Source: Gymnothorax reevesii
Taxonomy: Eukaryota; Chordata; Actinopteri; Anguilliformes; Muraenidae
Direction of reading: 5' to 3'
DNA: 64,000 bases
NCBI GenBank assembly: GCA_029721435.1
Contig: CM056573.1
Location: forward strand, 99,067,447-99,131,446
Position 1 is the stretch's first letter. Each line of letters begins with the position of its first letter. The notes under the pieces were generated by a model, which saw only the letters and a program-made list of their open reading frames with translations, made no database searches and was not told the DNA's origin. The translations under genes were made by a program, and so were the position numbers. Shown in pieces: positions 12,431-24,172 of this stretch.

Positions 12431-12988
12431 TAGGCCTGCCCTAGGGGATTGTGTCCAATTGACATGTAGGCTATGGCACATTTCATATTTTTTATATTCA
12501 AACTTTTGGTCGACTTAAGTATCCTTCAGTGCTCGTTTGTGTGTTCCAGTGTAAGTGTATATTATACAGCGTGCCAACCTAATATGGTAACAAAACCTTG
12601 ATGAAGATTGTGCCAGCTCAGTGCCTAAACGTGAATGATTCCCACCTAACTATACTTTTCGAATGCCGCCCTTACTGTCTCCTCTTTGGATAAACTAGGG
12701 TATCAGGGGATGTCAATTCTCCACTTTGGGTTAATCTCTGGGCAGGAGCCATATCTAGTTTCTAATTTGTAAGTTTCAACTCTCAAAACTGAGACTTAAC
12801 AGGACGTCAGCTTGTTGTGACTGAAGCAGAGCTTCTTGCCTTATCCCCAACAATTAAATCAATATAAAAATGTTATTCCTGCTTAAATATGTGAATTTAG
12901 GCTCACAGTAGGAGATAGATTTAATGCCCACATTGGGCCTTTATTTTTGCACTGAATGATTTTACTCTTGAATATGTGTCACTTGTTG

Positions 12989-13886
12989 TGTGAGGTTTTA
13001 CGAAATGAGCCAAGAGCGAGAACCAGATAAATGCAAAATGGAGACTTTATTTCTGAAGGGGGAACCCCCCCAACAGAGCTGGCAACAGTACAATGTCCAC
13101 AATCCACAAGCAGAATCCAAAGGGCAAAATCCAAAACTGTAACCAGGGCACCAATAACAAAACTCAAGGTCAGGCAAAAATGGTTCGATACACAGGCGTG
13201 GGTTTGGTGGAGAGGCAATCTCATTAGCCGTAAACAGTCCGAATCCAAATACCAGGGCAGCAAAAGACAATAGACGTGGTCAGGCAAAAATAGGTCAAAA
13301 CTCACAAAGGCAATCAGATCCAAAAGGGCAAACCAAAAACAAGTGTCGGGCAATCCAGTCAGAAAGAAAATATCACAATGAGCAAGGCGAGGAACGTAGC
13401 ACAAGACAAAGGAGTAAAGACGATCTGACAAGGAACTAAAAGTGCAGACACCTTATATACACATCCGGGGTGAACACATGACAAGGGAGCACAGGTGCGA
13501 TCAATGAAACAATAATCAGGATTGACACATGAGGGTTTATCTAATTACATGAATCTGGCGAATGCCGAAACGCAGACAGGGATAACGAGTCATTCCTATG
13601 AACGTATAAACGGCTCCGGTTAAGGAGTACTAAAGTGTTCAGTCTAAAGAAAAGGGAAAGCCTGAGATATAAGTGGAAACTGCAGTAGAGATAATTAGTG
13701 ATAGGCAAGGAGGGCGGAATACAGATTGGGCGAATGCTGAGAGATCGTTAGTCTATTAGTATGTGCAGCTATACAATCCCGAGTGCAAGTTAGTCCGTTA
13801 GTAAAAATATACAATGTTAATCTTGGTTAGTAATTAATCGAAAACAATAAACTGTTAGTATGGTTAGTGGATAGTAACAGAGAGAG
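12989..13886 (-). repeat. 3' LTR of the Gypsy element (truncated)
   Basis: Nearly identical to 16550-17447, including the same TATA and AATAAA sites, but stops at agagagag where pol sequence begins. The missing part is the outer U3 end that should touch the polypurine tract, so the internal deletion took pol and LTR together; the purine-rich agagagag at the junction may have acted as microhomology. Confidence 0.9.
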
Positions 13887-13899
13887 CGTGAGATTCTTC

Positions 13900-15210
13900 C
13901 TAGGCCAACTTCACCGCCAACAGCTCCCGGTTGCCGATGTCGTAATTTCTTTCCGCTGAGCTGAGGCGGCGAGAGAAGAAGGCACATGGATGGATCTTCC
14001 CATCCTCCGTGGACCTCTGAGACAGGATGGCTCCAGCTCCAATATTGGAGGCGTCCACCTCGACGATGAACTGGAGCTCTGGGTTGGGAATAGTGAGGAT
14101 GGGTGCAGATGTGAATCTGGTTTTTAATTCTTTAAAGGCGTCCTCTGCTTTCTCCAACCAACGAAACTTGAACTTGGAGGAGGTGAGAGCAGTAAGAGGA
14201 GCCGCAACAGAACTATAGTTCCTGATGAACCGCCGGTAGAAGTTGGCAAATCCTAGGAAACGTTGGAGTGACTTACGGTCCTCTGGTCGGGGCCACTTGG
14301 TAACTGCCTCCATTTTTACTGGGTCCATGCGAATGGTGCCCGGAGAAATAATGTAACCCAAAAAAGTGGTGGTTTCAACAAAAAACTCACACTTCTCGGC
14401 CTTCACGAAAAGGCGGTTCTCCAAGAGGCGACGGAGCACTTGGCGAACATGCTTAACATGGTCCTCCTGGGATTCAGAAAAAATCAGAATATCGTCAAGA
14501 TAAACGAAAACAAACTTGTTTATCATGTCTCTTAAGACATCATTGACGAGGTTTTGAAACACTGCTGGAGCGTTGGTAAGCCCCAAAGGAAGAACCAAAT
14601 ATTCCCAGTGCCCCGTGGGAGTGTTAAAGGCGGTCTTCCATTCGTCCCCCTCTCTGATTCGCACTAAGTGGTATGCATTCCTAAGGTCGAGCTTAGTAAA
14701 GATCTTGGCTCCTTGCAGGAGATCAAAAGCGGTGTTCATGAGGGGAAGTGGGTAGCGGTTCTTAATAGTTATCTCGTTGAGGCCACGGTAATCAATACAG
14801 GGTCTTAATGATCCATCCTTCTTTGATACGAAGAAAAAACCCGCACCAGCAGGTGATGATGACGGGCGTATAATGCCAGCAGCAAGAGACTCTGAGAGAT
14901 ACTTCTCCATAGCTTGGGTTTCTGGTCTGGAGAGTGAATAGAGTCGGCCTCTAGGGGGCATAGTACCTGGCTTCAGGTCTATGGTGCAGTCATAGGGTCG
15001 GTGAGGTGGTAAGCTGGTGGCCCGGGACTTTGAGAAAACCTCCTTGAGGTCATGGAATTCTAGAGGAACCTTTTCCAGGTCTGGAATCTCCTCCGGAGAT
15101 GGGTTGTGTAGAGGGTCGAGGGCGTTGCAGAGGCATGTCAGGGAGCAGTTGGGACTCCATCCCTTAATTTCATTCTTGCGCCAGTCGATCTCTGGTAGGT
15201 GTTTGGCCAT
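13900..15210 (-). pseudogene. Gypsy reverse transcriptase and start of RNase H (truncated pol)
   Basis: 436 codons. RT fingers/palm motifs are visible: [28 protein letters not shown] (first catalytic Asp), [19 protein letters not shown] and the YLDDILIFS active site, then the thumb ([12 protein letters not shown]) and the beginning of RNase H ([27 protein letters not shown]). The frame ends at a TAG (13900-13902) just before the deletion junction. The rest of RNase H and all of integrase are absent, so no chromodomain can be checked. Confidence 0.95.
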
Positions 15211-15285
15211 CCATGGATGGCCCAGGACGATAGGAGCATGGGGAGAGTGTAACAGGAGGAACTGAATGGTTTCGTGGTGGTTTCC

Positions 15286-15879
15286 TTACACCTTGAATTT
15301 GATGGGGCTGGTCGCATGGGTTATTTGAGCGATCCTCTGGCCGCTGAGCGAATTGGCCACTCGATCAGGGAAGATCTTCTCTGTGGGAACGCCCCATTTC
15401 CGGGCCAGCTCCACATCAATTAAATTTTCCTCCGCTCCGGTGTCCACTAGAGCCTCGGTGGATCTGCTCTCGCCCCCCCATTCCAAAGTTACAGGAACGC
15501 ATGTGCGATTGTTAGTTTCCTGTCCCGGCGTCACCCCTATTACTGTTGCTATGCGGGCACCAGGAGGACCTCTTCTCTTCTTTTCTTTTTCCCTGTTAGG
15601 GCACTGAGCGATAAGGTGTCCTCCCTTGCCACAGTAAAAGCAGGCCCCATCACGGCGGCGGCGATCCCTCTCCTCCACAGGAATGCGCGTACGGCCCAAT
15701 TGCATGGGTTCAGGCTCAGGGAGGCGGCTGCCAGTAGGGGGTGATCGAGGCGGAGTATTCTGGGGAGCTGGATATAGTCGTCTGCGGGAATCGAGGCGTC
15801 GGCGCTCCTCCAATCGCGAATCCACGCGAATAGCCAGGTCGACAAGGTCGTCCAAGTTCTCCGGTAATTCCCGCGACAC
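15286..15879 (-). pseudogene. Gypsy nucleocapsid zinc knuckle and aspartic protease
   Basis: Same frame as gag. Contains CFYCGKGGHLIAQC (CX2CX4HX4C zinc knuckle that packages RNA) and, about 90 residues later, ALVDTGAEENLI, the DTG active site of the retroviral-type aspartic protease. An in-frame stop at 15286-15288 separates it from reverse transcriptase. The start at 15879 is merely the first ATG after the upstream stop, not a natural start. Confidence 0.9.
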
Positions 15880-15942
15880 TAGCTCATCCTTAAGTGCTTC
15901 AGATAATCCATCAAAGAAGGCATCATACAGTGCTCTCTGTCC

Positions 15943-16536
15943 TTATCTGCTGTTGGTGACCAACGTCTGAAAATCAATGGCGTAGTCGGCTACGGGACGC
16001 CCACCTTGTCGCATGCGTAGGATATCTCGTCCTGCCTCGTGACCCAACTTGGTGCGATCAAAGATCCGCCTCATCTCTTCACCCAGTAGACGAAAAGTCT
16101 GTACACATGGGAGATCAGCTTCCCAAGCCGCTGTAGCCCACTGCTTAGCTCTTCCCGTCAGTTGCGTGATAATGAAAGCAACTCGCGCTCTTTCGGTGGG
16201 GAAGGACGAAGGCTGCAGGCTGAAGATGAGCTCGCACTGGGTGAGAAACGCCCGACATGCTCCCGGGTTCCCGTCGTACCTCTCCGGCGGTGGTAGATGT
16301 GGCTCGCAGCTGGGTAGGGGCGGAGCGGAAGCGGGAGCAGGAGGAGTATAGACGGTAGGCTGGGGTGACTGTAGTCGCTGCGCCTCCTGCACTGAGCGAG
16401 TGAGATCCGCCATCTGGAGACTCATAGTTTGCATGTGCTGCATCAATGCACGGAGCTGACGTTCCTGAAACTCCAACTGAGTGCCCTGCTGGTGCACTGC
16501 CTCCTGCAGAGACTGGTCTGACGCTGGCTCCGTCAT
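15943..16536 (-). pseudogene. Gypsy gag (matrix/capsid part), frame closed by a stop
   Basis: The likely start is the ATG at 16536, only 13 bp inside the LTR edge (MTEPASDQSLQEA). It encodes a Gln-rich coiled-coil-like stretch, a Pro-rich linker, then a capsid-type region with GNPGACRAFLTQC, FIITQLTGRAKQWA and RRIFDRTKLG, typical of chromovirus-like Gag in fish. The stop at 15943-15945 interrupts the frame, which continues in register into the zinc-knuckle region. The open frame also extends upstream through R to 16992 (MSDRLYSF). Confidence 0.88.
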
Positions 16537-16549
16537 GGTCAGATCATAA

Positions 16550-17882
16550 TGTGAGGTTTTACGAAATGAGCCAAGAGCGAGAACCAGATAAATGCAAAAT
16601 GGAGGCTTTATTTCTGAAGGGGGAAACCCCCCAACAGAGCTGGAAACAGTACAATGTCCACAATCCACAAGCAGAATCCAAAGGGCAAAATCCAAAACTG
16701 TAACCAGGGCACCAATAACAAAACTCAAGGTCAGGCAAAAATGGTTCGGTACACAGGCGTGGGTTTGGTGGAGAGGCAAACTCATTAGCCGTAAACAGTC
16801 CGAATCCAAATACCAGGGCAGCAAAAGACAATAGACGTAGTCGGGCAAAAATAGGTCAAAACTCACAAAGGCAATCAGATCCAAAAGGGCAAACCAAAAA
16901 CAAGTGTCGGGCAATCCAGTCAGAAAGAAAATATCACAATGAGCAAGGCGAGGAACGTAGCACAAGACAAAGGAGTAAAGACGATCTGACAAGGAACTAA
17001 AAGTGCAGACACCTTATATACACATCCGGGGTGAACACATGACAAGGGAGCACAGGTGCGATCAATGAAACAATAATCAGGATTGACACATGAGGGTTTA
17101 TCTAATTACATGAATCTGGCGAATGTCGAAACGCAGACAGGGATAACGAGACATTCCTATGAACGAATAAACGGCTCCGGTTAAGGAGTACTAAAGTGTA
17201 CAGTCTAAAGAAAAGGGAAAGCCTGAGATATAAGTGGAAACTGCAGTAGAGATAATTAGTGATAGGCAAGGAGGGCGGAATACAGATTGGGCGAATGCTG
17301 AGAGATCGTTAGTCTATTAGTATGTGCAGCTATACAATCCCGAGTGCAAGTTAGTCCGTTAGTAAAAATATACAATGTTAATCTTGGTTAGTAATTAATC
17401 GAAAACAAGAAACTGTTAGTATGGTTAGTGGATAGTAACAGAGAGAGGAAGGAAGAAAAACGAGATATGAAGAAAGATTGAAATCCCAGAAACCAGGAAA
17501 TCACCCGAATGAGTGGCACGTCAGACAAGGGACCGTGGGCAAAGACCTACACAAGACAAGACAGGGTAAACGAAGTGCAGGACTAGAACTAAAAACAAGA
17601 CTATGAAAGCGTGGCAAGGCTATGAAAACATGGCAAGGCTGTGAAACATGGCAAGGCTGTGAAACATGGCAAGACTATAAAACATGGCAAAGACATAAAT
17701 AATAACAAAACATGAAAAATAATAAAACATGAAATCAAACAACAAAACACAATACATAATCATGGGGATGGTCAGAGGCAGGCAGTGGTCACTTAAACAC
17801 AAAACAGCATACGTGGCATGGCCAGGCACAAAACTTAAACATGGAACTAGGAAAGGCATGACCGAAATGCAGATTCACAACA
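16550..17882 (-). repeat. 5' LTR of the Gypsy element (complete, 1333 bp)
   Basis: Starts TGTGAGGTTTTACG on the + strand and ends TTCACAACA. On the minus strand a TATA box (GTATATAAGG, about 17013-17022) and an AATAAA signal (16607-16612) place R roughly between 16990 and 16590, with a short U5 and an 860-bp U3. Repeated gcaaggctrtgaaaacatgg units at 17610-17695 lie in U3. Confidence 0.9.
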
Positions 17883-18494
17883 TGTTGAGGTTGTTCTGAT
17901 GTCAATTACTTTCCCATGATCTCCCCCTGGTACAGTCATGAGAAAAAGGAAATACACCCTCTTTCAGTTCTATAGTTGACATATCAGGACATAATAAAAA
18001 TCAGCTGGTCCTTATCAGGTGCTAAAAGCAGGTTAATCTAACCTCAATTGTGAAACAACACACAACATATTCCATGGTGCCATGATTTATTAAACCAAAA
18101 TACAGCCAAAATGCCGAAGTCATCAGTGAAGAACTAAAGCCCAGTTCAGACCAAAGATTCGCAACGTGACGAGACCGTTTTAGAACGTCGCGGGGAGGAG
18201 TCGCAGCAATGTGAACTGGCCCGTCTCAGCTAGTTGCAAGCCGGCTGATGGCGTTGCCAGCGATTCAGCTTGTCAAATCACGGAAGGCTGATTTTAGAGC
18301 GTTTATCATGTAACCCGTCTCAACAGCCAATCAGCTCATTGCGAATTCAGATGGTTTCGAAAGTTACGAACTACCAGCTGGTCGAAACTGCGCCGAGAAT
18401 AACAGAGAAATTTACAATATAGGGCAGGGCTCCCTTGCGAGCGCAGTTTGGCATAAGCACCCTGGGTATTTCGGTGAAGCACCCATGGACCATT

Positions 18495-19440
18495 AGCGCA
18501 GCCAGAACTTAAAACTGCGTGGGCAGTAAACATCTCTTTAAAACAATTATTAGTTCTGACTCGATCGCAATCATTTTTTCTTATTTACTATGCCTTCAAT
18601 CCGAAAACACTCCGCACAATCAGGTGTTCTCTTCGTTCAGGCAAAACGACAATCATTCATTTGGACGCGCAATTTTGCGCATTTCAAATCTCTGTCTTTG
18701 GTTCAATTTGAATAATTCAATCAATCATGAAGTGCAGGATAGATCGTCTGAAGAGCTGAAAAGGTAGCATGGAAGTTCCAGAGCAGTTTATCTCTCAAAA
18801 AGTATTATTAATAGTATTAAAGTACAACTTATGAGTAACTTATTTTTCTGAACTGAAGTATGCCTATTGATTAGTCGCCCTTAGATCGCATCATGAAAGA
18901 AGCCGTGTCTTTAATTGCCAATTGATTATTCATATAAATGGAAAGGCAGTTGCTACAGATACGACAGTTTTTCAATGCATTTCAAAGTGGAGAGGTACGG
19001 CAGTTCCCATTTCAAGCCCTGCCCTAACTTAACCTAACCCCAACCCCTAACCCTTCCCCTAACCTTAATCCCGAATCCTTACCCTAATCCCTTGAAATCG
19101 ACTGCCGTACCAATAAAAACTGCCCTGTCACTAGACACTGCAAAATGGAAATTGCTTAAACCAAGGAAAATGGCTGAGAACAAGTTAGGTATAATAATTC
19201 TCGTAATGCACAATTTTCAGGTGTGGCTATGCCACTGATTTGAAATGCACAAAATCACGCGTCCAAATTAATGATTGTTGTTTTGCCTGACGAGGTGAGC
19301 AAGCAACACCTGATAGTGTTTTCGGATTGAATGTATAGCCTAATTAATTAGAAAATATGACTGCGATTGAGTCAGAACGAATAAATGTTTGAAATAGATG
19401 TTCAGTGCCCACCCAATTTTAAGTTCGGGCTATGCCACTG
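18495..19440. mobile_element. hAT-like element nested in the Harbinger-like element
   Basis: Left edge near gcgcagccagaacttaaaac and right edge aattttaagttcgggctatg ccactg form inverted ends. The interior (18610-18780: caatcatgaagtgcaggata, gtagcatggaagttccagag) is clearly related to 57590-57790 inside the element at 57428-57981. It contains the CCTAA-cored hairpin at 18990-19115. No transposase frame. Edges are approximate. Confidence 0.7.
18990..19115. repeat. Small hairpin with CCTAA-rich core
   Basis: TACGGCAGTTCCCATTTCAAG (18997 onward) pairs imperfectly with TTGAAATCGACTGCCGTAC near 19090-19110. The loop is a run of CCTAA/CCCTAA-like units (cctaaccccaacccctaacc), vertebrate-telomere-like but degenerate. 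Confidence 0.75.
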
Positions 19441-19477
19441 CGATGGATGGCTCCAAATTATCACCCCTTTCTTTTTA

Positions 19478-20335
19478 CATAACATAACATAACATAACAT
19501 GAATGGCAAGAACAGGCCTTTCAGCCCAACTAAGCTCACCAGTTTCTTTATACTATTGTGAATATATCCCTTCAGATACTAAATGACTCAATGGTATCTA
19601 GCTTTAGGTCAAGCCTGCTCTTGAAAACCCCCAAGGTCTCTGCCTCAACAATATGGTCAGGTAAGCTATTCCACATTGAAATTACTCTTTGGGTGAAGAA
19701 ATATTTCCTAATTGATTCACTTTGTTAATCCCTTTAACATATTTAAAGACCTCAATAAAATCACCCCTGAGTCTCATTTTCCTAAGACTAAAGAGATTAA
19801 GGATCTTCAGCCTCTTCTCGTAGCTTTCATCTTTTATACCTGGAATAAGCTTAGTGGCTCTTCTCTGAACTTTCTCTAGAGCCTCTATATCTTTCTTAAA
19901 GTATGGTCCCCAGAACTGTACACAATACTCCAGGTGTGGTCTAACGAATGTGTTGTACAAAAGAAGCATCACCTCCTTAGATTTGTACTCAATACTTTTG
20001 GCAATGTATCCTAGCATCCAATTAGCTTTTTTAACTGCTACGGCACAATGGCTAGAACCTGTGAGGGTTTGGTTAACAATCACTCCCAGATCTTTCTCTT
20101 GTGCTGCACATTCCAGTTTTAAACCTCCCATGAATAATCCCATCTAATGTTTTTATTACCTACATGCACAACTTTACATTTTGCTAGATTAAATTTCATT
20201 TGCCACATTTCTGCCCAATTCTGGATTCTATCCAAATTGTCCTGAATCACTTTAGTGGACCCTAGACTACTTGCCAAACCCCCCAATTTGGTATCTTTTT
20301 TTAGTATCATTATTTTTGTGTGTCCTCACTCTTTT
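19478..20335 (-). mobile_element. CR1/L2-type LINE 3' fragment
   Basis: Minus-strand 3' end of a non-LTR retrotransposon, 5'-truncated near 20335. The 3' end on the minus strand carries a pentamer repeat, ATGTT (acataacataacataac on +), as CR1/L2-group elements do. It encodes the reverse transcriptase C-terminal region: DTKLGGLASS and WQMKFNLAKCKVVHVG (20119-20310), and QEKDLGVIVNQTL, YNTFVRPHLEYCVQFWGP and KVQRRATKLIPGI (19682-20143), with frame breaks between pieces. Confidence 0.9.
19682..20143 (-). pseudogene. LINE reverse transcriptase C-terminal fragment
   Basis: 153 codons with FVRPHLEYCVQFW and EKVQRRATKLI, the conserved post-palm segment of CR1/L2/Rex-like LINE ORF2. The palm (YADD) is not present in the fragment, and upstream DTKLGGLASS lies in another frame. 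Confidence 0.9.
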
Positions 20336-20907
20336 TTAATTGCAGAAATGCAACTGTTGAGCCTAATAACTAATCATCACTATTATATACATTCTCAAAC
20401 GCGGCAACAAATGTATCAACTGGAAAAAAAGGCCAGAAAAGCCGGCAGTGAGAACTGAAGCACAGAGAGTCGTTGCTGTGGAAACGATACACCGTCTCAA
20501 CTCGTCGCATCGGTGTGAACTGGCAGGTTTCAGAACGTCATAGTCTGGCGCGTCGCAAGTAGTTGCAAGTCTCAGCCTGTCTCGTCGCGAATCTTTGGTC
20601 TGAAGTGGGCTTAAGCACACCCCATAACTCAATAGCTTGTAGAACCACCTTTAGACAATAACTTGAACTAATCGCTTCGACTTGGCCATTGCAACACCTT
20701 GATATTTTTTTCTTTCCCAGCCATTCTGTCATAGATTTGCTGGTGTGTTTGGGATCATTGTCCTGTTGCATGACCCAATTGCGGCCTAATAATTTCATTA
20801 TTTTCTTGCTGTCGTACAGATGGTTTCACATTCGAATACTTACTCAAGGGAGATTGCGGTCGACTCAATGACTGCTGGTGCACAGGTCCTGTGGCTGTAA
20901 AACAAGC

Positions 20908-21159
20908 TCAAATCATCATCCCTCCACCACCATGCTTAACAGTTAGTATGAGTTGTTTGTGCCAATATGCTGTGTTTGGTTTGCACCAAACATAGCACTG
21001 TACATTATGGCCAAACAACACCACTTTGCTCTTGTTTGTCCAAAGGACATTGTTCCAGAAGGCTTTCGGCTTTTTCAGATACAACTTAGCAAACCTAAGC
21101 CGTGCCGCCATGTTCATTTTGGAGAGAAGAAGCTTTCTCCTGGCAACCCTTCCAAGCAA
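20908..21159 (-). pseudogene. Tc1 transposase fragment (first DDE block)
   Basis: Contains LYLKKPKAFWNNVLW, TNKSKVVLFGHN and VKHGGGGMMI, the region around the first catalytic Asp, here Asn. The next block ([11 protein letters not shown] at about 20760) is in a different frame, showing a frameshift between them. Confidence 0.88.
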
Positions 21160-23201
21160 GTCACACTTGTTCAGTCTTTTTCAAATTGTTCTGTCGTGAA
21201 CCTGTAACATGCTAAATGAGGCCTGTAGAGTCTTAGATGTAGTTCTTGGGTTTTGTGAAATTTCCTCTGAGCATTGCACGGTCTGACCTTGGGATGAATT
21301 TGCTGGGACGTCCACTCCTGGGAAGATTGGCAGCTACTGAGAATGTTTTCCATTGCTGAATAATCTTCCTCACTGTAGAATGCTGGACCTCAGATTGTTT
21401 GGAAATGACCTTATAACCCTTCTCAGATCGGTGGGCAGCACAAGTGGTTCTCTAAGATGATTGCCAGTGTCTTTCCCTCTAGACATTTTGTTTACACACA
21501 CTAAATGCTCCAGACCAGCAAAGTGCAAAATCCTCTGCATTAATAGAGGTGGTCACACTTGCTAATGCTCAATTAATCCAGTGCTTTTGAAACTACTGTC
21601 AGCAATTTACCTTCTTAATTCTTATGGAAGCAGTAAGGGTGTAGCCTTAGTTTTCGACACGTGGCTTCTGTATTTTGGCTGAATTTTTGTAAAAGAAATA
21701 ATGACATGGTGGAACCTGTTAGGCGCTGTTTTACACCGGAGGTTAGATTTAGATCATTTTAGGACCCAATTAGGACCAGCTGATTTTTTTTATTATGTCC
21801 TGATACGTAACACTATATAACTGAAAAGAGGGTATATTTTCTTTCTCTTATGACTGTATATGAGTGAATGTATGGGTCCATCTGAAGGCAGAAGTAACAG
21901 CTTTAACAGGAATGGTGCCTGAGAATTTGTTATTGTTGCTGAGAACTGTTGTGCCAACCCTGAGCAATGGGTAACACGTTAAGTCCACTGATGCCAGTGC
22001 GGCCTGGCATGTAAGCAGTTAAAGGAACCAGCTGGCTGAGTCTGGCTCCCTCTGGATCAATGGGACTGGGCTCCAGGTCGCCTCGGTCTGTGTGTCAATG
22101 TCTACAGCATCCCCAAAGCCCTCTATCAAGTCTGGCCACTCTGGCCAAGTCCATAAAAGTTGCTGCCCTGATATCTGATCTGACCCAGGTAGCCACAGAT
22201 ATCCATACTGCCAACCCTCTGCAGTCATCGAGCTGCAGCACGCGCTTAAATGCTGTTCTTCTTTCCACGTCAGCCACTTTTCCCTCTTCAGTAAATGTAC
22301 GCACGTGTGTAAATTATGAGAATGGTGCTGCTATCATTGCTTTCCTTCCCTCAATTTCAGGAACACTCTGAATGATTAGAAACAGTGAAAGTTATGTTTG
22401 AAAAGTACATCACTACTGGAATCACTGGCCAGATCAGACTTCAGAGATCTGTATTATTGAGGTTAACCAGAGAAATGGTACCCATTAAAAGGGAATGGGA
22501 TACTATAGATTAGCCTGGCTCTGCAATGAGGACCATGTGTGCTTTTACCGGAGACGTGTATCTCATTTGGCTGTGAGCTCTCTAATAAAAGGGAAATTAG
22601 GCGATTAGTTTCTCCACTCGCTGAGGAGCTCAGTAGTTGAGATGGGGATTTCACTCTTTCCCTGTACCATCTTTTTTTATCAAATATTTTATTTATTAAA
22701 TATTGGAAAAAGGAAAGTGTACAGTAATAATGAGTACAACATAAAATGAATAATAATCAAAAATAATCATAATAATGATCAAATAATAAATTAATACAAT
22801 AAATAAAAAAAACAAAGTAAAAATTCCATCCCCCCACCCCCACTCCAGGGCCCATCAGGATCAGCTAATGTCAAATATGAAACAGTCAAAAAGTTGGATT
22901 TGTTCCTCTAACTTCTCAGCTACTGATACCCACAATCCAATATCGCAATCCTTAACACCAATCACATGTGCAGTGGATAGGTCTAGATAAATTATATCAA
23001 GAAATGTGAGTAACCAATTTCTAGCTGAAAGCTTATCAGGGTGTTTCCATCTCATGGCCACCAGTTTCTTAGCTGCAGTGATACCAGCAAAAATGAGCCT
23101 TTTCTGGTAGCCAAGGATCGGCAGCTAAGAGAATGTAAAGCCGTTACAGACAGTGGCTCAGTCACTGAGAAAATATCCGATAATTGAGAGGAACCCTCAT
23201 T

Positions 23202-24096
23202 TCAGAAATGAGCAACAGGAGGGCATTGCCAAAACATATGAAGGAATGTACCAGGCGCTTTAAGGGGGCATAAAGTACATCGAGAGTCAGCCAGGAGACC
23301 CATCAAGTGTCGCTTTCTTGGAGTCAGGTATATTCTATGAACATAGTTAAGGTGGATTTGTTGATGATTGGGATTACGAGAGGTCAAGAGAATATTCGCC
23401 CTTACCGAATTCCAAACAAAATCAGGTCCCAATTCCGGGACATCTCTTCTCCAAATTTTGTCGAAGGGGAGGTCCTTATATGAAGACATCACTAAATAAG
23501 AATAAAAAAACTGACAGAAAGCCCCTGAAAGTTCCTCTGTTAGTGATAATTTTGTGAAATGGGTGCTGATTCAATGGCCGATTCCATGGTACTCCATAAG
23601 CTTTGAGGGCCGCCCTAAGTTGCAAATAAAAGAAGAAGGAAGTCCCTGTGAGGCTGTCAGAACCTTTCAGGTCCTGGAATGAGCGGAGACCAGTGTCACT
23701 GTAAATATCCCCTGAAGGATAAATACCCCTTTCACTCCATTGGGAATAATTTATAGGTCTCTGTCCTATGGGCAGTTGCTTATCGTAAAATATTGAGGAG
23801 TTAAGATGCCATTGGCAGTGAATAGAGCACGATTTCTGGGTATTACGCTATATTTGAATTGTACGTGTAATAATAAGGCTGAAACAAAGCTTACATTGTT
23901 TAATAGAGATTTTGGTGTAAATGATATCCTTAAGTTTCCATGGAGAGACTAACTTCTCCTCTAAGGCATGCCAAAACACCACAGCTTTTGGATCAACCCA
24001 ATTAATCAGAGGTCTTAAAGAAAGTGACCAAAAATATAATTGGAAGTTTGGGACTGCCAGCCCCCCATCCTGCCTCCTCCATTGTCCAGTGGGCAT
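23202..24096 (-). pseudogene. L1/Tx1 LINE ORF2 C-terminal pieces
   Basis: Two broken frames: 23848-24096 (GGLAVPNFQLYFWSLSLRP) and 23202-23492 (RKRHLMGLLADSRCTLC and GTFLHMFWQCP). The latter holds the Cys/His-rich C-terminal motif typical of L1-group ORF2. The frames are separated by stops and frameshifts. Confidence 0.88.
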
Positions 24097-24172
24097 TTTA
24101 AGCTTGGGCCTCTTGTAATTCCAGATAAATCTAGAGATTGCTTACTGTAGTTTTTGCCAGTGACCAGGAGTT

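Larger units (their letters stand above)
12989..17882 (-). mobile_element. Ty3/Gypsy LTR retrotransposon, internally deleted
   Basis: A 4.9-kb provirus-like element on the minus strand flanked by a perfect 5-bp duplication TGTTG (12984-12988, 17883-17887). Both ends read TGTGAGG...CACAACA. Order on the minus strand: complete 5' LTR (17882-16550), 13 bp, gag, zinc knuckle and protease, reverse transcriptase and the start of RNase H, then a junction at about 13887 directly into the 3' LTR. The rest of RNase H, the integrase and about 435 bp of the 3' LTR (its U3 end) are gone. gag-pol is one frame with in-frame stops at 15943-15945, 15286-15288 and 13900-13902. The two LTRs differ at only scattered positions over their shared part, so the insertion is fairly recent. 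It is a non-functional copy. Confidence 0.95.
18138..20611. mobile_element. PIF/Harbinger-like element (non-autonomous or decayed)
   Basis: The ends are inverted: AGCCCAGTTCAGACCAAAGA at the left, and the right end complementary (tctttggtctgaagtgggct). It is flanked by a 3-bp duplication TAA (18135-18137, 20612-20614), as expected for Harbinger. A subterminal block (gtgtgaactggc / gcaagtctcagcctgtctcg) is also inverted at both ends. No Harbinger transposase is seen; the interior is taken up by a hAT-like element and a LINE fragment. Confidence 0.82.
17933..21856 (-). mobile_element. Tc1-like transposon carrying nested insertions
   Basis: TA flanks (17931-17932, 21857-21858). Inverted ends: CAGTCATGAGAAAAAGGAAA at the left; the right end reads ctttctcttatgactg. 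Both ends also share the block around tatgtcctgata. The element proper is about 1.45 kb. Transposase pieces on the minus strand: 20908-21159 (AFWNNVLWTNKSKVVLFG, YVWCKPNTAY, VKHGGGGMMI) and 20620-20798 ([14 protein letters not shown]). The first catalytic residue is Asn (WTNKSK) where Tc1 enzymes have Asp. A Harbinger-like element sits inside it. Confidence 0.92.

Noticed and set aside
16049..16351. Plus-strand frames across gag-pol (e.g. 16049-16351, 15017-15265, 15683-15970)
   Set aside because: Antisense shadows of the minus-strand gag-pol frame.
19020..19095. Interstitial telomeric repeat
   Set aside because: The CCTAA-like units are too degenerate and are the loop of a small hairpin, so a chromosome-fusion relic is not supported.
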